Part shown: positions 17,586 through 26,559 of the stretch, piece after piece
Numbering within the stretch: the first letter of the stretch is position 1
How the letters are laid out: the number at the start of each line of letters is the position of its first letter
Source: Aeromicrobium camelliae
Lineage (GTDB): Bacteria > Actinomycetota > Actinomycetes > Propionibacteriales > Nocardioidaceae
Length of the DNA: 64,000 nt
Direction: 5' to 3'
Assembly: GCF_003850045.1 (NCBI RefSeq)
Contig: NZ_RQJX01000004.1
Span: forward strand, 153,757-217,756
Notes under the pieces: generated by a model
Told to the model about the DNA's origin: nothing
Databases searched by the model: none
Seen by the model: the letters and a program-made list of their open reading frames with translations, nothing else
Made by a program: the position numbers and the translations under genes

Positions 17586-20500
17586 TCAGCGGATCACGAG
17601 GAGGAGGTCGCCGCCCTCGACAGGTCGCGGCCCGTGGAAGGCGAGGCGCTCGACCGTCCCGCCTCGCGGAGCAGTGATCGTCGCCTCCATCTTCATCGCC
17701 TCGATCGTCGCGACCTGGTCGCCGGGCTCGACGTGATCGCCCTCGCCCACGACGATCGTCACGGCGCCCTGGAACGGTGCCGCCACGTGACCGTCGTCGG
17801 CAGGATCGGCCTTCTCCCCCGTCGGAACGTCGGCCGCAACCGCTCGGTCGCGAACGCTGACCGGTCGCAACTGCCCGTTGACCCGGCACATCACCGTTCG
17901 GTAGCCGCGCTCGTCGGGCTCGCCGATCGCCTCGACCTCGAGGAGCAGACGCTTGCCCTTCTCGATCTCGACCACGTGTTCGGCGCCTTGCGTCAGCCCG
18001 TAGAGGTACTCGAGCGTCGGCACCACGGACAGGTCGCCGTAGCGTTCGCGCCTCGCCTCGAATTCTCGCGTCGGACCTTCGAAGAGCAGACGATTGAGCG
18101 TTCGGCGGGGGTCGCCGGCGAGTCCGGACCGCTCGTCGGCCGTGAGTTCGGCTTCGGGCGGCGACCACGTGCGGCCCGCCAGAGCCTTGGTGCGAAACGG
18201 CTCGGGCCATCCACCCGGCGGAGCTCCCAGCTCTCCGTTGAGGAAGCCGATCACCGACGCCGGGATGTCGTAACGGTCCGGATGCTCGGCGAAGTCGTCG
18301 GGGTCGGCCCCCACGCCGACCAGAGCGAGCGCCAGATCGCCGACCACCTTGGACGACGGGGTGACCTTGACGATGCCCCCGAGGATCTCGTTCGCGGCGG
18401 CGTACATGTCCTCGATCTGCTCGAACTTCTCACCGAGGCCGAGCGCGACCGCCTGCTGACGCAGGTTGGACAGCTGTCCGCCGGGAATCTCATGGGCGTA
18501 GACCCGACCCGTCGGGGAGGCGAGACCGGACTCGAACGGCGCGTAGACACGTCGGACCGCTTCCCAGTACGGCTCGAGTGCGCTGACCGCCTCCAGGGAC
18601 AGACCGGTCTCACGGTCCGCATGGTCGGTCGCGGCCACCAGCGCGGTCAGCGACGGCTGCGACGTCGTTCCTGACATGGGCGCTGCCGCTGCGTCCACCG
18701 CGTCCACACCAGCGGAGATCGCCGCCAGGAGCGTCGCGAGCTGACCACCGGCCGTGTCGTGGGTGTGCAGGTGGACCGGCAGGTCGAAGCCGCTGCGCAA
18801 CGCGCTCACCAGACGCTCGGCCGCAGGAGCGCGCAGGAGCCCCGCCATGTCCTTGATCGCCAGTACGTGGGCACCCGCCTCGACGATGCGCTCGGCGAGC
18901 CGGAGGTAGTAGTCGAGCGTGTAGAGCTTCTCGTTCGGATCGGCGAGATCGCCGGTGTAACAGAGCGCCACCTCGGCGACCGCCGTGCCCGTGCCCCTGA
19001 TCGCGTCGATGGCCGGGACCATCTGCGACACGTCGTTGAGCGCGTCGAACACCCGGAAGACGTCCACGCCGGACCGCGCTGCTTCGTCGACGAAGGCGTC
19101 GGTCACCTCGGTCGGGTACGGCGTGTATCCCACCGTGTTGCGCCCGCGCAGCAACATCTGCAGACAGATGTTCGGCATGGCCTCCCGCACGGCGCCGAGC
19201 CGATCCCAAGGATCTTCGCCCAGGAACCGGAGTGCGACGTCGTACGTGGCTCCACCCCAGACTTCAGCGGACCAGAGCTGGGGCGTCATCCGGGCCACGT
19301 GACCGCCCACAGCGACCAGATCGCGGGTACGTACACGAGTGGCCAGGAGCGACTGGTGGGCGTCGCGGAAGGTCGTCTCGGTGACCGCGACGTGCTGCTG
19401 CCCCCGCAACCGCCGGGAGAACTCCTCGGGACCGACCTCGCGCAGCAGGTCCCGCGACCCTGCCGGCGGCCGGGACTCCGCGTCGATCGGGGGGAGTTTC
19501 GTCACGGGGTCGAGGGACACCGGAGCGTCGCCGTGCGGCTTGTTGACCGTGACGTCCGCGAGGTAGTCGAGCAGTCGAGTCGCCCGGTCGGCGCTCGTCC
19601 GGGCGGTCAGGAGTTCGGGATGGTCGTCGATGAACGACGTAGTGATGCGTCCGGCGACGAAGTCGGGGTCCTCGAGGACGCCCTGGAGGAAACCGATGTT
19701 GCTCGCGACGCCGCGGATGCGGAACTCCGCGACGGCACGGCGTGCCTTCTCCACCGCCTTCTCGAAGGTCGCGCCCCGGCACGTGAGTTTGGCGAGGAGT
19801 GAGTCGAAGTGCGGACTGACCTCGGCGCCGGTGTAGGTGGTGCCGCCGTCGAGCCGCACGCCCGGTCCGCCCGGAGAGCGGTACGTCGTGATCGTGCCGG
19901 TGTCCGGGCGGAATCCGTTGGCCGGGTCCTCCGTGGTGATGCGGCACTGCAACGCCGCGCCCCGAAGCCGCACCGTCTCCTGGGCGAGCCCGAGATCGGC
20001 GAGCGTCTCTCCCGAGGCGATACGCAACTGCGCCTGAACCACGTCCACGTCCGTGACCTCTTCGGTCACGGTGTGCTCGACCTGGATGCGCGGGTTCATC
20101 TCGATGAAGACGTGGCGTCCGGCCTCGTCGACGAGGAACTCGACGGTACCCGCGTTCTCGTAGCCGATGTGCTGCGCGAAGCGGACCGCGTCGGCACAGA
20201 TGCGTTCCCGCAGCTCGGGGTCGAGCCCGGGCGCCGGAGCGATCTCGACGACCTTCTGGTGGCGACGCTGGACGGAGCAATCACGCTCGAACAGATGCAG
20301 CGTGTCCCCCGTGGCGTCGGCGAGTACCTGCACCTCGATGTGCCGCGGGTTGAGCACCGCCTGCTCGATGAAGACCGCCGGGTCGCCGAACGCGGCCTCG
20401 GCCTCACGCATGCAGGTCTCGATGGCCGCCCGCAGCTGGGACGGCTCGTCCACGCGCCGCATGCCGCGACCGCCGCCGCCGGCGATGGCCTTGACGAAGA

Positions 20501-20963
20501 GCGGGTAGTCGAGGCCGGCGGCCCCCTCGACCAGGACGTCCGGGTCGCTCGACGGCGCGACGCTGGAGAGTGTGGGTACTCCCGCGGCCCGGGCCGCGGC
20601 GACCGCGCGGGCCTTGTTGCCGGTCAGCTCGAGTACTGCGGACGCCGGACCCACGAAGGTGATGCCCGCGGCCGAGCAGGCCTCCGCGAGGGCCGGGTTC
20701 TCCGAGAGGAAGCCGTACCCGGGGTAAACCGCGTCGGCACCGCACTCCACCGCCGTCCGCACGAGCGCGTCGGCGTCGAGGTACGCCCGCACCGGGTGTC
20801 CCCGTTCACCGATCTCGTAGGCCTCGTCGGCCTTGAACCGATGCTCGGACCATCGGTCCTCGCAGGGGAACACCGCGACGGTGCGTGCTCCGAGTTCATA
20901 GACGGCCCGAAACGCCCGGACCGCGATCTCGCCGCGGTTCGCCACAAGTACCTTGGAAAACAC
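17586..20963 (-). CDS. pyc: Pyruvate carboxylase
   Basis: A full-length 1125-aa single-chain pyruvate carboxylase, ATP- and biotin-dependent, that forms oxaloacetate for anaplerosis and gluconeogenesis. Domains in order are biotin carboxylase ([63 protein letters not shown]), carboxyltransferase from about residue 525 (TETTFRDAHQSLLATRVRT; metal and substrate residues in WGGATYDVALRFL and HLHTHDTAGGQLAT; LAIKDMAGLL with the catalytic Lys), an allosteric linker, and the C-terminal biotinyl domain with Lys in IEAMKMEATI. The GTG start at 20963 has AGGAGG upstream. The gene follows the FAH-family gene by 50 nt, so the two may be co-transcribed. Confidence 0.96.
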   Translation of the reverse strand: MFSKVLVANRGEIAVRAFRAVYELGARTVAVFPCEDRWSEHRFKADEAYEIGERGHPVRAYLDADALVRTAVECGADAVYPGYGFLSENPALAEACSAAGITFVGPASAVLELTGNKARAVAAARAAGVPTLSSVAPSSDPDVLVEGAAGLDYPLFVKAIAGGGGRGMRRVDEPSQLRAAIETCMREAEAAFGDPAVFIEQAVLNPRHIEVQVLADATGDTLHLFERDCSVQRRHQKVVEIAPAPGLDPELRERICADAVRFAQHIGYENAGTVEFLVDEAGRHVFIEMNPRIQVEHTVTEEVTDVDVVQAQLRIASGETLADLGLAQETVRLRGAALQCRITTEDPANGFRPDTGTITTYRSPGGPGVRLDGGTTYTGAEVSPHFDSLLAKLTCRGATFEKAVEKARRAVAEFRIRGVASNIGFLQGVLEDPDFVAGRITTSFIDDHPELLTARTSADRATRLLDYLADVTVNKPHGDAPVSLDPVTKLPPIDAESRPPAGSRDLLREVGPEEFSRRLRGQQHVAVTETTFRDAHQSLLATRVRTRDLVAVGGHVARMTPQLWSAEVWGGATYDVALRFLGEDPWDRLGAVREAMPNICLQMLLRGRNTVGYTPYPTEVTDAFVDEAARSGVDVFRVFDALNDVSQMVPAIDAIRGTGTAVAEVALCYTGDLADPNEKLYTLDYYLRLAERIVEAGAHVLAIKDMAGLLRAPAAERLVSALRSGFDLPVHLHTHDTAGGQLATLLAAISAGVDAVDAAAAPMSGTTSQPSLTALVAATDHADRETGLSLEAVSALEPYWEAVRRVYAPFESGLASPTGRVYAHEIPGGQLSNLRQQAVALGLGEKFEQIEDMYAAANEILGGIVKVTPSSKVVGDLALALVGVGADPDDFAEHPDRYDIPASVIGFLNGELGAPPGGWPEPFRTKALAGRTWSPPEAELTADERSGLAGDPRRTLNRLLFEGPTREFEARRERYGDLSVVPTLEYLYGLTQGAEHVVEIEKGKRLLLEVEAIGEPDERGYRTVMCRVNGQLRPVSVRDRAVAADVPTGEKADPADDGHVAAPFQGAVTIVVGEGDHVEPGDQVATIEAMKMEATITAPRGGTVERLAFHGPRPVEGGDLLLVIR

Positions 20964-21013
20964 TCAGACCTCCTGGGGTCGGTCGGCGCGCGCGGTCCGG
21001 CCGGATGCGAGCA

Positions 21014-21883
21014 TCATGAGCCTCCCACGAGTCCTGCCCGCTCGGCGTGAGCGACGATGCGGTTGCGCAGAGTTCCGAGGCGCTCGACCTCCACCTCGAC
21101 CTCGTCACCGGGCTGCAGCAACCACGGAGGCGTCCGGGCGTAGCCGACGCCCGCGGGGGTGCCGGTGGCGAGCATGTCGCCGGGCCGCAGCGTGAACGTG
21201 CGGGAGATGAGCGAAAGCGTCTCCCCGACCGTGTAGACCATCTGGTCGGTGCTGCCACGCTGCACCTCCTCACCGTTCACCCGCGTCGTCACCGTCAGGC
21301 CGTCACGCAGGTCACCGACCTCGGCAGCCGGGACGAGGGGGCCGAGGGGGCCGGACCGGTCCGCGTTCTTGCCCAGAATCCACTGCGAGGTGAGTTTCTG
21401 AGCGCGCCGAGCGGTCACGTCGTTGAAGGTCGAGTAGCCGACGACGGCGGCGAGGGCTTCCTCGGGACTGGCGTCCATCAGCGGCGCTCCGACGTAGGCC
21501 ATGACCTCACCCTCCCAGTCCAGGCCGTCCTCGTCGAGGGGCACCGGGATGGCTGCGCCTCCGACGGTCAGCGAGGCCGGCCACCGTGCGAAGAGCGTGG
21601 GGTAGGGCGGATGGTCGTCATGCGCGTACGACCCTTCGGCGACGTGCTTGAGGTAGTTCAGCCCGATGCAGATCACCCTCGCTCCGGGCAACACGGGCGG
21701 GACGATCTCGGCGCCCTCGAGCTCGATCGTCACTCCGGTCCCCCCGCGGGCGATCGCGCCGGCCGGGTCCGCCCAGAACGCCTCCAACCCGTCGAGGACC
21801 TCGGCGGTTCCGGACACCTCGTCCGTTGCCGCGACGACGACCGCCCCGCTGGCGTCCTTGATGCCGACGATTCGTTGACTCAC
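21014..21883 (-). CDS. Fumarylacetoacetate hydrolase (FAH) family protein
   Basis: A 289-aa FAH-fold enzyme of the group that hydrolyses or decarboxylates acylpyruvates and 2-oxo-3-ene acids. Signatures are VICIGLNYLKHVAE, PTLFARWPASLTVGG, LDWEGEVMAYVG (metal-binding Glu residues), GYSTFNDVTARRAQ and the C-terminal GDMLATGTPAGVGYAR. GTG at 21883 is chosen for the GGAGAATCTT ribosome-binding site immediately upstream. It is divergent from the GntR regulator gene of the catabolic cluster on its right, so it may act on a ring-cleavage product made by the monooxygenase pathway. The exact substrate cannot be given. Confidence 0.87.
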   Translation of the reverse strand: MSQRIVGIKDASGAVVVAATDEVSGTAEVLDGLEAFWADPAGAIARGGTGVTIELEGAEIVPPVLPGARVICIGLNYLKHVAEGSYAHDDHPPYPTLFARWPASLTVGGAAIPVPLDEDGLDWEGEVMAYVGAPLMDASPEEALAAVVGYSTFNDVTARRAQKLTSQWILGKNADRSGPLGPLVPAAEVGDLRDGLTVTTRVNGEEVQRGSTDQMVYTVGETLSLISRTFTLRPGDMLATGTPAGVGYARTPPWLLQPGDEVEVEVERLGTLRNRIVAHAERAGLVGGS

Positions 21884-21940
21884 AAGATTCTCCGTCCGGT
21901 GTCCCCGTCGTGCACTCCGGACGAGTGCGAACGCGACGGC

Positions 21941-21963
21941 TCTAAAGTTCTATACCTTTTAGA
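21941..21963. promoter_or_regulatory. Inverted repeat in the FAH/GntR divergent promoter region
   Basis: TCTAAA (21941-21946) and TTTAGA (21958-21963) are inverted with an 11-nt spacer, that is 17 bp centre to centre, compatible with a dimeric regulator. It is a strikingly AT-rich stretch between the two divergent genes and is the best operator candidate for the GntR-family protein. Confidence 0.4.
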
Positions 21964-21986
21964 CGGAATATGCCAGACTGCTGTCC

Positions 21987-22766
21987 GTGAAGGATGACCA
22001 CCGTGGGCTGAAGCTCGATCCCGTGCCGGTGTCGGCCTCGCGCGCCGACCGACTGGCCACCACCGTCCAGCGCCACATCGTGGAGCAGGGCCTGGGTCCG
22101 GGGGACTTCGTCGGCACGCTCGAGACGCTTCGGCGTACGAGCGGCCTGTCCAAGCCCACCGTCAGCGAAGCCGTGCGGCTTCTGCGTGACCGCGGGGCGG
22201 TGTACATCAAGCCCGGCCGTGGCGGCGGCATCTTCGTCGCCGAGCGAGGACCCGTGGTGCGGATGCGCCACACGCTGCTGGAGGTCGCCGACGATCCGAC
22301 GGCCGTCGTCGACGCGATCGAACTGCGCGATCACCTTGAGCTGCTCATCGATCTCGGCGCCGCGCGCTGCCGCGATGCTGCCGACATCGACGATCTCCGG
22401 CGCCACATCGACGCGATGGCCGCCGCCGAGGACTGGGACTCCTTCATGAGCGCCAACTGGGCGCTCCACGAGAGGATCGCCGCCATCTGCCCCAACGCGA
22501 TGGCCCGGGCGGTCTACGTCGGGACGCTCGGCCACCTGATCACCACCTCGGCTCGCCGGATCGACGATGTCGACGACGAGGCGTACCGCAGGCGTCGACT
22601 GGCCGATCACGTCGAGCTCGTCGAGGCGATCGTCGCAGCAGACGAAGCTCGCGTGCGAGAAGCCGTCGAGCGCCACCGTCAACCCGCGTCGGACGAACCC
22701 TCGACGCGGTCGTCGCAGCCCACCCCGCACCACGCACACACGAGGAGTTCGACCGATGACCACTGA
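21987..22766 (+). CDS. GntR-family regulator, FadR/FCD subgroup
   Basis: A 259-aa regulator. The winged HTH occupies residues about 15-85 (GDFVGTLETLRRTSGLSKPTVSEAVRLLRDRGAVYIKPGRGGGIFV), followed by an all-helical FCD effector domain with the metal-ligand pattern (ELRDHLELLIDLGAARC, NWALHERIAAI, ADHVELVEAI). Position at the junction of the FAH-type hydrolase and the DUF3500/IclR operon suggests it senses a carboxylic acid intermediate and controls both directions (inference). GTG at 21987. The last 11 nt overlap the start of the DUF3500 gene. The final 25 residues are low-complexity and probably disordered. Confidence 0.85.
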   Translation: MKDDHRGLKLDPVPVSASRADRLATTVQRHIVEQGLGPGDFVGTLETLRRTSGLSKPTVSEAVRLLRDRGAVYIKPGRGGGIFVAERGPVVRMRHTLLEVADDPTAVVDAIELRDHLELLIDLGAARCRDAADIDDLRRHIDAMAAAEDWDSFMSANWALHERIAAICPNAMARAVYVGTLGHLITTSARRIDDVDDEAYRRRRLADHVELVEAIVAADEARVREAVERHRQPASDEPSTRSSQPTPHHAHTRSSTDDH

Positions 22767-24036
22767 CCCGTCGGCGTTCCGCGCCTACCTCTTCCCCCAC
22801 GATCATCCTCGCCTCGCCGACATCCGCGGTCTCGACGCGTACAGCTACCGCGAAGCAGCGCGCGAGGACTCGTTCACGGGTGGGCTCATCGAGGGGTGGA
22901 CCCCCCTGTATCTCAACGAGTTTCATGGGATCACCGAGGACGGGACGCTTCGTGACGGGCTCTATCCGCTGACTCCCGCCGAGCCGGGCGAGGAGGCCCC
23001 GGTCGCCGACATGGTCGCGGCGGCCGACCACCTGATCGGCCTCCTGAGCGACAGCGACCGCGACCGACTGTGTCATCGAGTCGACGCCCCGGAGTGGCAG
23101 ACCTGGGCCAACCCGGAGTTCATGCAGTTCGACACCGGGATCCGCCTCGAGTTCGCCTCCTCGGAGGTGCAACAGGCGGCGCTCGGCCTCATGCGTGCCT
23201 CACTGAGCGAAGAGGGCTTCGCCGCCGCTCACCGCATGATGGTCATCAACCACTTCCTCGGCGAGGTCGTCGACCTTTCGACGATCCTCAACGAGTTCAG
23301 CTACAACATCGCGCTCTACGGCACACCCGACCTGCGAGCACCGTGGGGCTGGCAGCTCTTCGGCCATCACTGCGCCGTCAACTGCCTCGTCGTGGAGGGC
23401 CGCATGCAGGTCAGCCCGTTGTTCCTCGGCGCCGAACCCGACCAGATCGACGCCGGACCTCACGCCGGGCCGGGCGTCTTCGACCGGCGCATCGAGCTGG
23501 CGACCGCGCTGATCGGCGCGTTACCCGAGGACCAGCGGAACCGGGCGATCACGTACCCGCAGCTCGTCGACCCGGCGATGCCGGAGGGGAGGGTCCACCC
23601 CGGCGATGAACGACACCTCGCAGGTGCATTCCAGGACAATCGGATCATTCCGTTCGCCGGTGCGCCGGTGGCCGACATGCCGGCCGAAGCCCGCACCCTG
23701 GTGCTCGCCTTCGTCGAGCAGTTCGTCGCCGTCCTGCCCGACGGTCCGCGGCGCGCGCGGATGCGCGAGATCGAGCGGCACCTCGACGACACGTGGGTGG
23801 AGTGGATCGGCGACTGGCGGCCAGGAAGCGTGTTCTACATCCGCGTCCAGTCCCCCGTGGTCATCGCCGAACTGGACCACCACTGCGGGGTGTTCCTCGA
23901 CTACGACACCCCCAAGAACTTCCACATCCACACAGTGCTCCGCACACCCCACGGCAACGACTACGGCCGAGCGTGGGTACGACAGTGGCAGCAGCACCAC
24001 CAGGACCCCGTCGCCCTCACCCGCGCGGACACATGA
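22756..24036 (+). CDS. DUF3500 family protein
   Basis: A 426-aa protein of the DUF3500 family. The family blocks are visible: WGWQLFGHHCAVNCLVVEG at about residue 197, the FLGAEPDQIDAG that follows, and the C-terminal FYIRVQSPVVIAELDHH and NFHIHTVLRTPHGNDYG with clustered His/Asp residues that look metal- or substrate-binding. No biochemical role is firmly established that I know of. ATG at 22756 with GAGGAG eight nt upstream. It overlaps the GntR gene by 11 nt and the IclR gene by 4 nt, so the three form one operon. Being placed between two catabolic regulators suggests an enzymatic step in the degradation of an aromatic or carboxylic compound. Confidence 0.8.
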   Translation: MTTDPSAFRAYLFPHDHPRLADIRGLDAYSYREAAREDSFTGGLIEGWTPLYLNEFHGITEDGTLRDGLYPLTPAEPGEEAPVADMVAAADHLIGLLSDSDRDRLCHRVDAPEWQTWANPEFMQFDTGIRLEFASSEVQQAALGLMRASLSEEGFAAAHRMMVINHFLGEVVDLSTILNEFSYNIALYGTPDLRAPWGWQLFGHHCAVNCLVVEGRMQVSPLFLGAEPDQIDAGPHAGPGVFDRRIELATALIGALPEDQRNRAITYPQLVDPAMPEGRVHPGDERHLAGAFQDNRIIPFAGAPVADMPAEARTLVLAFVEQFVAVLPDGPRRARMREIERHLDDTWVEWIGDWRPGSVFYIRVQSPVVIAELDHHCGVFLDYDTPKNFHIHTVLRTPHGNDYGRAWVRQWQQHHQDPVALTRADT

Positions 24037-24863
24037 GCGACGACGCCGATGCCGACAACACCGAGCGCACAGCGCCGGTGCGGGGGAAACGTCCAGCTCA
24101 AGGCGAACCCGTCATCGACCGGGCGTTCTCGATCCTGCACTCCTTCGACCCCTCGCACCGCCACCTCGGTCTGAACGAGTTGAGCCGCCGGGCAGGACTG
24201 CCGGTGAGCTCGACGCTGCGGATCGCGCGTCAACTCATGAGTTGGGGTGCCCTGGAGCGCGACGAGCACGGCCGGTTCTGTATCGGGGTACGTCTCTACG
24301 AACTCGCCGCGAGCGCTCCGCGTGGCCATGGCATCCGCAACGTCGCCTTGCCGTTCCTGCACGACCTCGCCGAGGCGACCCGCCAGCACGTGCTGCTCGC
24401 CGTACGCGACGGTCACGAGGCCATCCTCCTCGAGCGCATCTCGGACCATCAGGCGATGCCGGTGCTCTACCACGTCGGCGGCCGCCTTCCGCTGCACTCC
24501 ACCGGCGTCGGCCTGGCACTGCTGGCGTTCGAATCGTCGCAATTCCGCGAGAGCTACCTGTCCCGTTCGCTGGTGCGGATGCCCGAGCAGCAGCCGGTCG
24601 ACGCGACGCAACTGCGGCGCCTCATCGCCGAGATCCGGCGTGAGAAGTCGGTGATCTTCCGGCGCCGCGTTCCCACGCCGATCCTCTCGGTGGCCGCGCC
24701 GGTGTGGGGAGCCGACGAACAGCTCGCCGGCGCGATCTCGGTCGTCGTGCCCGACGACGGGTACGACCCGCGGCGGCTCCTCCCGGCCCTGCAAACCTCC
24801 AGCAAGTCCCTGTCGCGCGTACTCGGCGCAGGACTGCCGGCGGTTCCGCCCGGCGACGAATGA
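24033..24863 (+). CDS. IclR-family transcriptional regulator
   Basis: A 276-aa IclR regulator with an N-terminal winged HTH (PVIDRAFSILHSFDPSHRHLGLNELSRRAGLPVSSTLRIARQL, residues about 25-70) and a C-terminal GAF-like effector domain (AILLERISDHQAMPVLYHVGGRLPLHSTGVG; ILSVAAPVWGADEQLAGAISVVVP). The start ATG overlaps the DUF3500 stop codon. IclR proteins of this kind usually activate aromatic-acid catabolic genes. The convergent monooxygenase and AAHS transporter genes are likely targets, but their promoter is about 3 kb away upstream of the transporter gene. One nucleotide separates its stop codon from that of the convergent monooxygenase gene. Confidence 0.88.
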   Translation: MSDDADADNTERTAPVRGKRPAQGEPVIDRAFSILHSFDPSHRHLGLNELSRRAGLPVSSTLRIARQLMSWGALERDEHGRFCIGVRLYELAASAPRGHGIRNVALPFLHDLAEATRQHVLLAVRDGHEAILLERISDHQAMPVLYHVGGRLPLHSTGVGLALLAFESSQFRESYLSRSLVRMPEQQPVDATQLRRLIAEIRREKSVIFRRRVPTPILSVAAPVWGADEQLAGAISVVVPDDGYDPRRLLPALQTSSKSLSRVLGAGLPAVPPGDE

Positions 24864-24864
24864 G

Positions 24865-26559
24865 TCAGCTCCTCGGTCCGCTCCCGGCGGGGACGCGGGC
24901 ATCGGCGATCGCCCGACGCAGGGCAGGCGCGACGTCACCCGGCTCGCCACCTCGCCACGCGACGTGCTGATCGGGACGGACGAGCACCAGCGGCGCCTCC
25001 CACCTGGCCGTGATCGCAGGAGCCTCGATCGGCACGATCCGGCAGAGCTCCGCGTCCTCGACGAGCAGGTCCCGTACCGCCTGCACCTCGGCGCCTGTCA
25101 TCGACGCCGCGTCCACGAGCAGCGTGAATCCCGGTCCGAGGACGTCGTACAGCGAGGTGGTGTCGTCGAGCCATCCGTGCGGCAGTAGACAACCGGGAGC
25201 GGCCGACGGGACGTAGTCGATCGGATCCGGTGCCGGGGGCGCACTGCCCGCGGGAGTGATGAGCGGCGAGTCTCGGTAGTCGTACCCGAGCACGAGACCC
25301 AGCGAGTGGAACTCGGACTTCTTCACCGCGAGCGCCTGCGCGGCGGCACGGCGTGCTTCCTCCCCTCGCGGCCCGGGGTCCCGGAGCGACGGATGGTTCA
25401 CGTCGTCGGCCAACAGTCGCCCGTTGCGCGCAGCATCGTCGATCGTCCGGCGAGCGACCGGACGACGCTCGATCTCATAACTGTCGAGGAGCTCAGCCCC
25501 CGCCCACCCACGGCACACCGCCGCGAGCTTCCAGGCGAGGTTGGCGGCGTCCCCGATGCACGTGTTGAACCCGTGCCCGCCCCACGGCGGGTTGGCGTGG
25601 GCGGCGTCGCCGACGAGGAACGTCCGGCCGACGCGGTAGCGGGGGGCGAGCAGCATGCGCGCGGTCCACGGGTCCTCGGCGAGCACCTCGATGTCGACGT
25701 CGTCGATGCCCGTGAGCGAGCGGACCAGGTCAGCACTCGGGACTCCCGCGAAGGCGGCACTCTCGGGGTCGTACCCGTGGATGATCACCCACCACAGGTC
25801 GTGGCGGTCCATCTGCCCGACCATGCCGGCGTGCTCTCGCCCGATGATCCAGAACTGCACGGCCGGGGGCAGGCTGACACGCTCCGCGAGCTGGGTGGAG
25901 CGGAACAGGATCCCGAGGTTCGACTTGCTCGCCGAACTCCCCTCCAGGCGCATGCCGAGGTCGCGCCGCACGGCCGAGGACACCCCGTCGGCTCCGACGA
26001 GATAGCGGCAGTACACGGTCCGTTCGGTACCGTCCTCGTCCTGCACCACTGCTGCCGTCAGGTCGTCACGTTCGAGGCTCTCGGTGCGCACGAACTCCAC
26101 TCCGAGGTGAAGTCGACCTCGTTCGCTGGCCGTCAGTGCTTCTCGCAGCACCTGCTCGACGACCGGTTGTGCCACCTGCTGGCCGCACTCGGGCGCGAGC
26201 TCGTAGCGTCCCTCGGCAAGCTGGAAGGCCTCATCGAAACGCAGCACCTCGAAGCCGTCGAGCCCCGTACAGAAGGCGACGCTCTGTGAGTACGCGACCT
26301 TGAGGGGAGCCGCCGTCCGGAGCGCGTCCGCGAGTCCGAGGCGGCGCAGGTGGGTCATCGTCCGCGCGTTCGTCGTCTTGGCGCGCGGGTGGAGCCAGTC
26401 GAGCTCGACCCGCGGTTCCACGACCGCCACGGACACGCCCCGCTCGGCCAGTTCCGTGGCCAGGAAGAGGCCGCTCGGACCGCCACCGGCGACGAGCACC
26501 TCGAGCGGCGACTCGGGGGTGGTCGCGGGAAGGTCGGCGATGCCGTGGTGCAGCGTCAC
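24865..26559 (-). CDS. FAD-dependent aromatic monooxygenase (phenol hydroxylase / MhpA-like)
   Basis: A 564-aa class A flavoprotein monooxygenase. The Rossmann FAD motif is VLVAGGGPSGLFLATELAERG (GXGXXG variant, residues about 21-41), the middle DG motif is VGADGVSSAVRR, and the second FAD motif is FLVGDAAHANPPWGGHGFNTCIGDAANLAWKLA. A C-terminal thioredoxin-like domain of the phenol-hydroxylase type follows (FTLLVDAAS, ARWEAPLVLVRPDQHVAWR). It would hydroxylate a phenolic acid using NAD(P)H and oxygen. The GTG start at 26559 overlaps the transporter stop codon (GTGA), so the transporter and monooxygenase are translationally coupled, which fits uptake followed by ring hydroxylation. Confidence 0.9.
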   Translation of the reverse strand: MTLHHGIADLPATTPESPLEVLVAGGGPSGLFLATELAERGVSVAVVEPRVELDWLHPRAKTTNARTMTHLRRLGLADALRTAAPLKVAYSQSVAFCTGLDGFEVLRFDEAFQLAEGRYELAPECGQQVAQPVVEQVLREALTASERGRLHLGVEFVRTESLERDDLTAAVVQDEDGTERTVYCRYLVGADGVSSAVRRDLGMRLEGSSASKSNLGILFRSTQLAERVSLPPAVQFWIIGREHAGMVGQMDRHDLWWVIIHGYDPESAAFAGVPSADLVRSLTGIDDVDIEVLAEDPWTARMLLAPRYRVGRTFLVGDAAHANPPWGGHGFNTCIGDAANLAWKLAAVCRGWAGAELLDSYEIERRPVARRTIDDAARNGRLLADDVNHPSLRDPGPRGEEARRAAAQALAVKKSEFHSLGLVLGYDYRDSPLITPAGSAPPAPDPIDYVPSAAPGCLLPHGWLDDTTSLYDVLGPGFTLLVDAASMTGAEVQAVRDLLVEDAELCRIVPIEAPAITARWEAPLVLVRPDQHVAWRGGEPGDVAPALRRAIADARVPAGSGPRS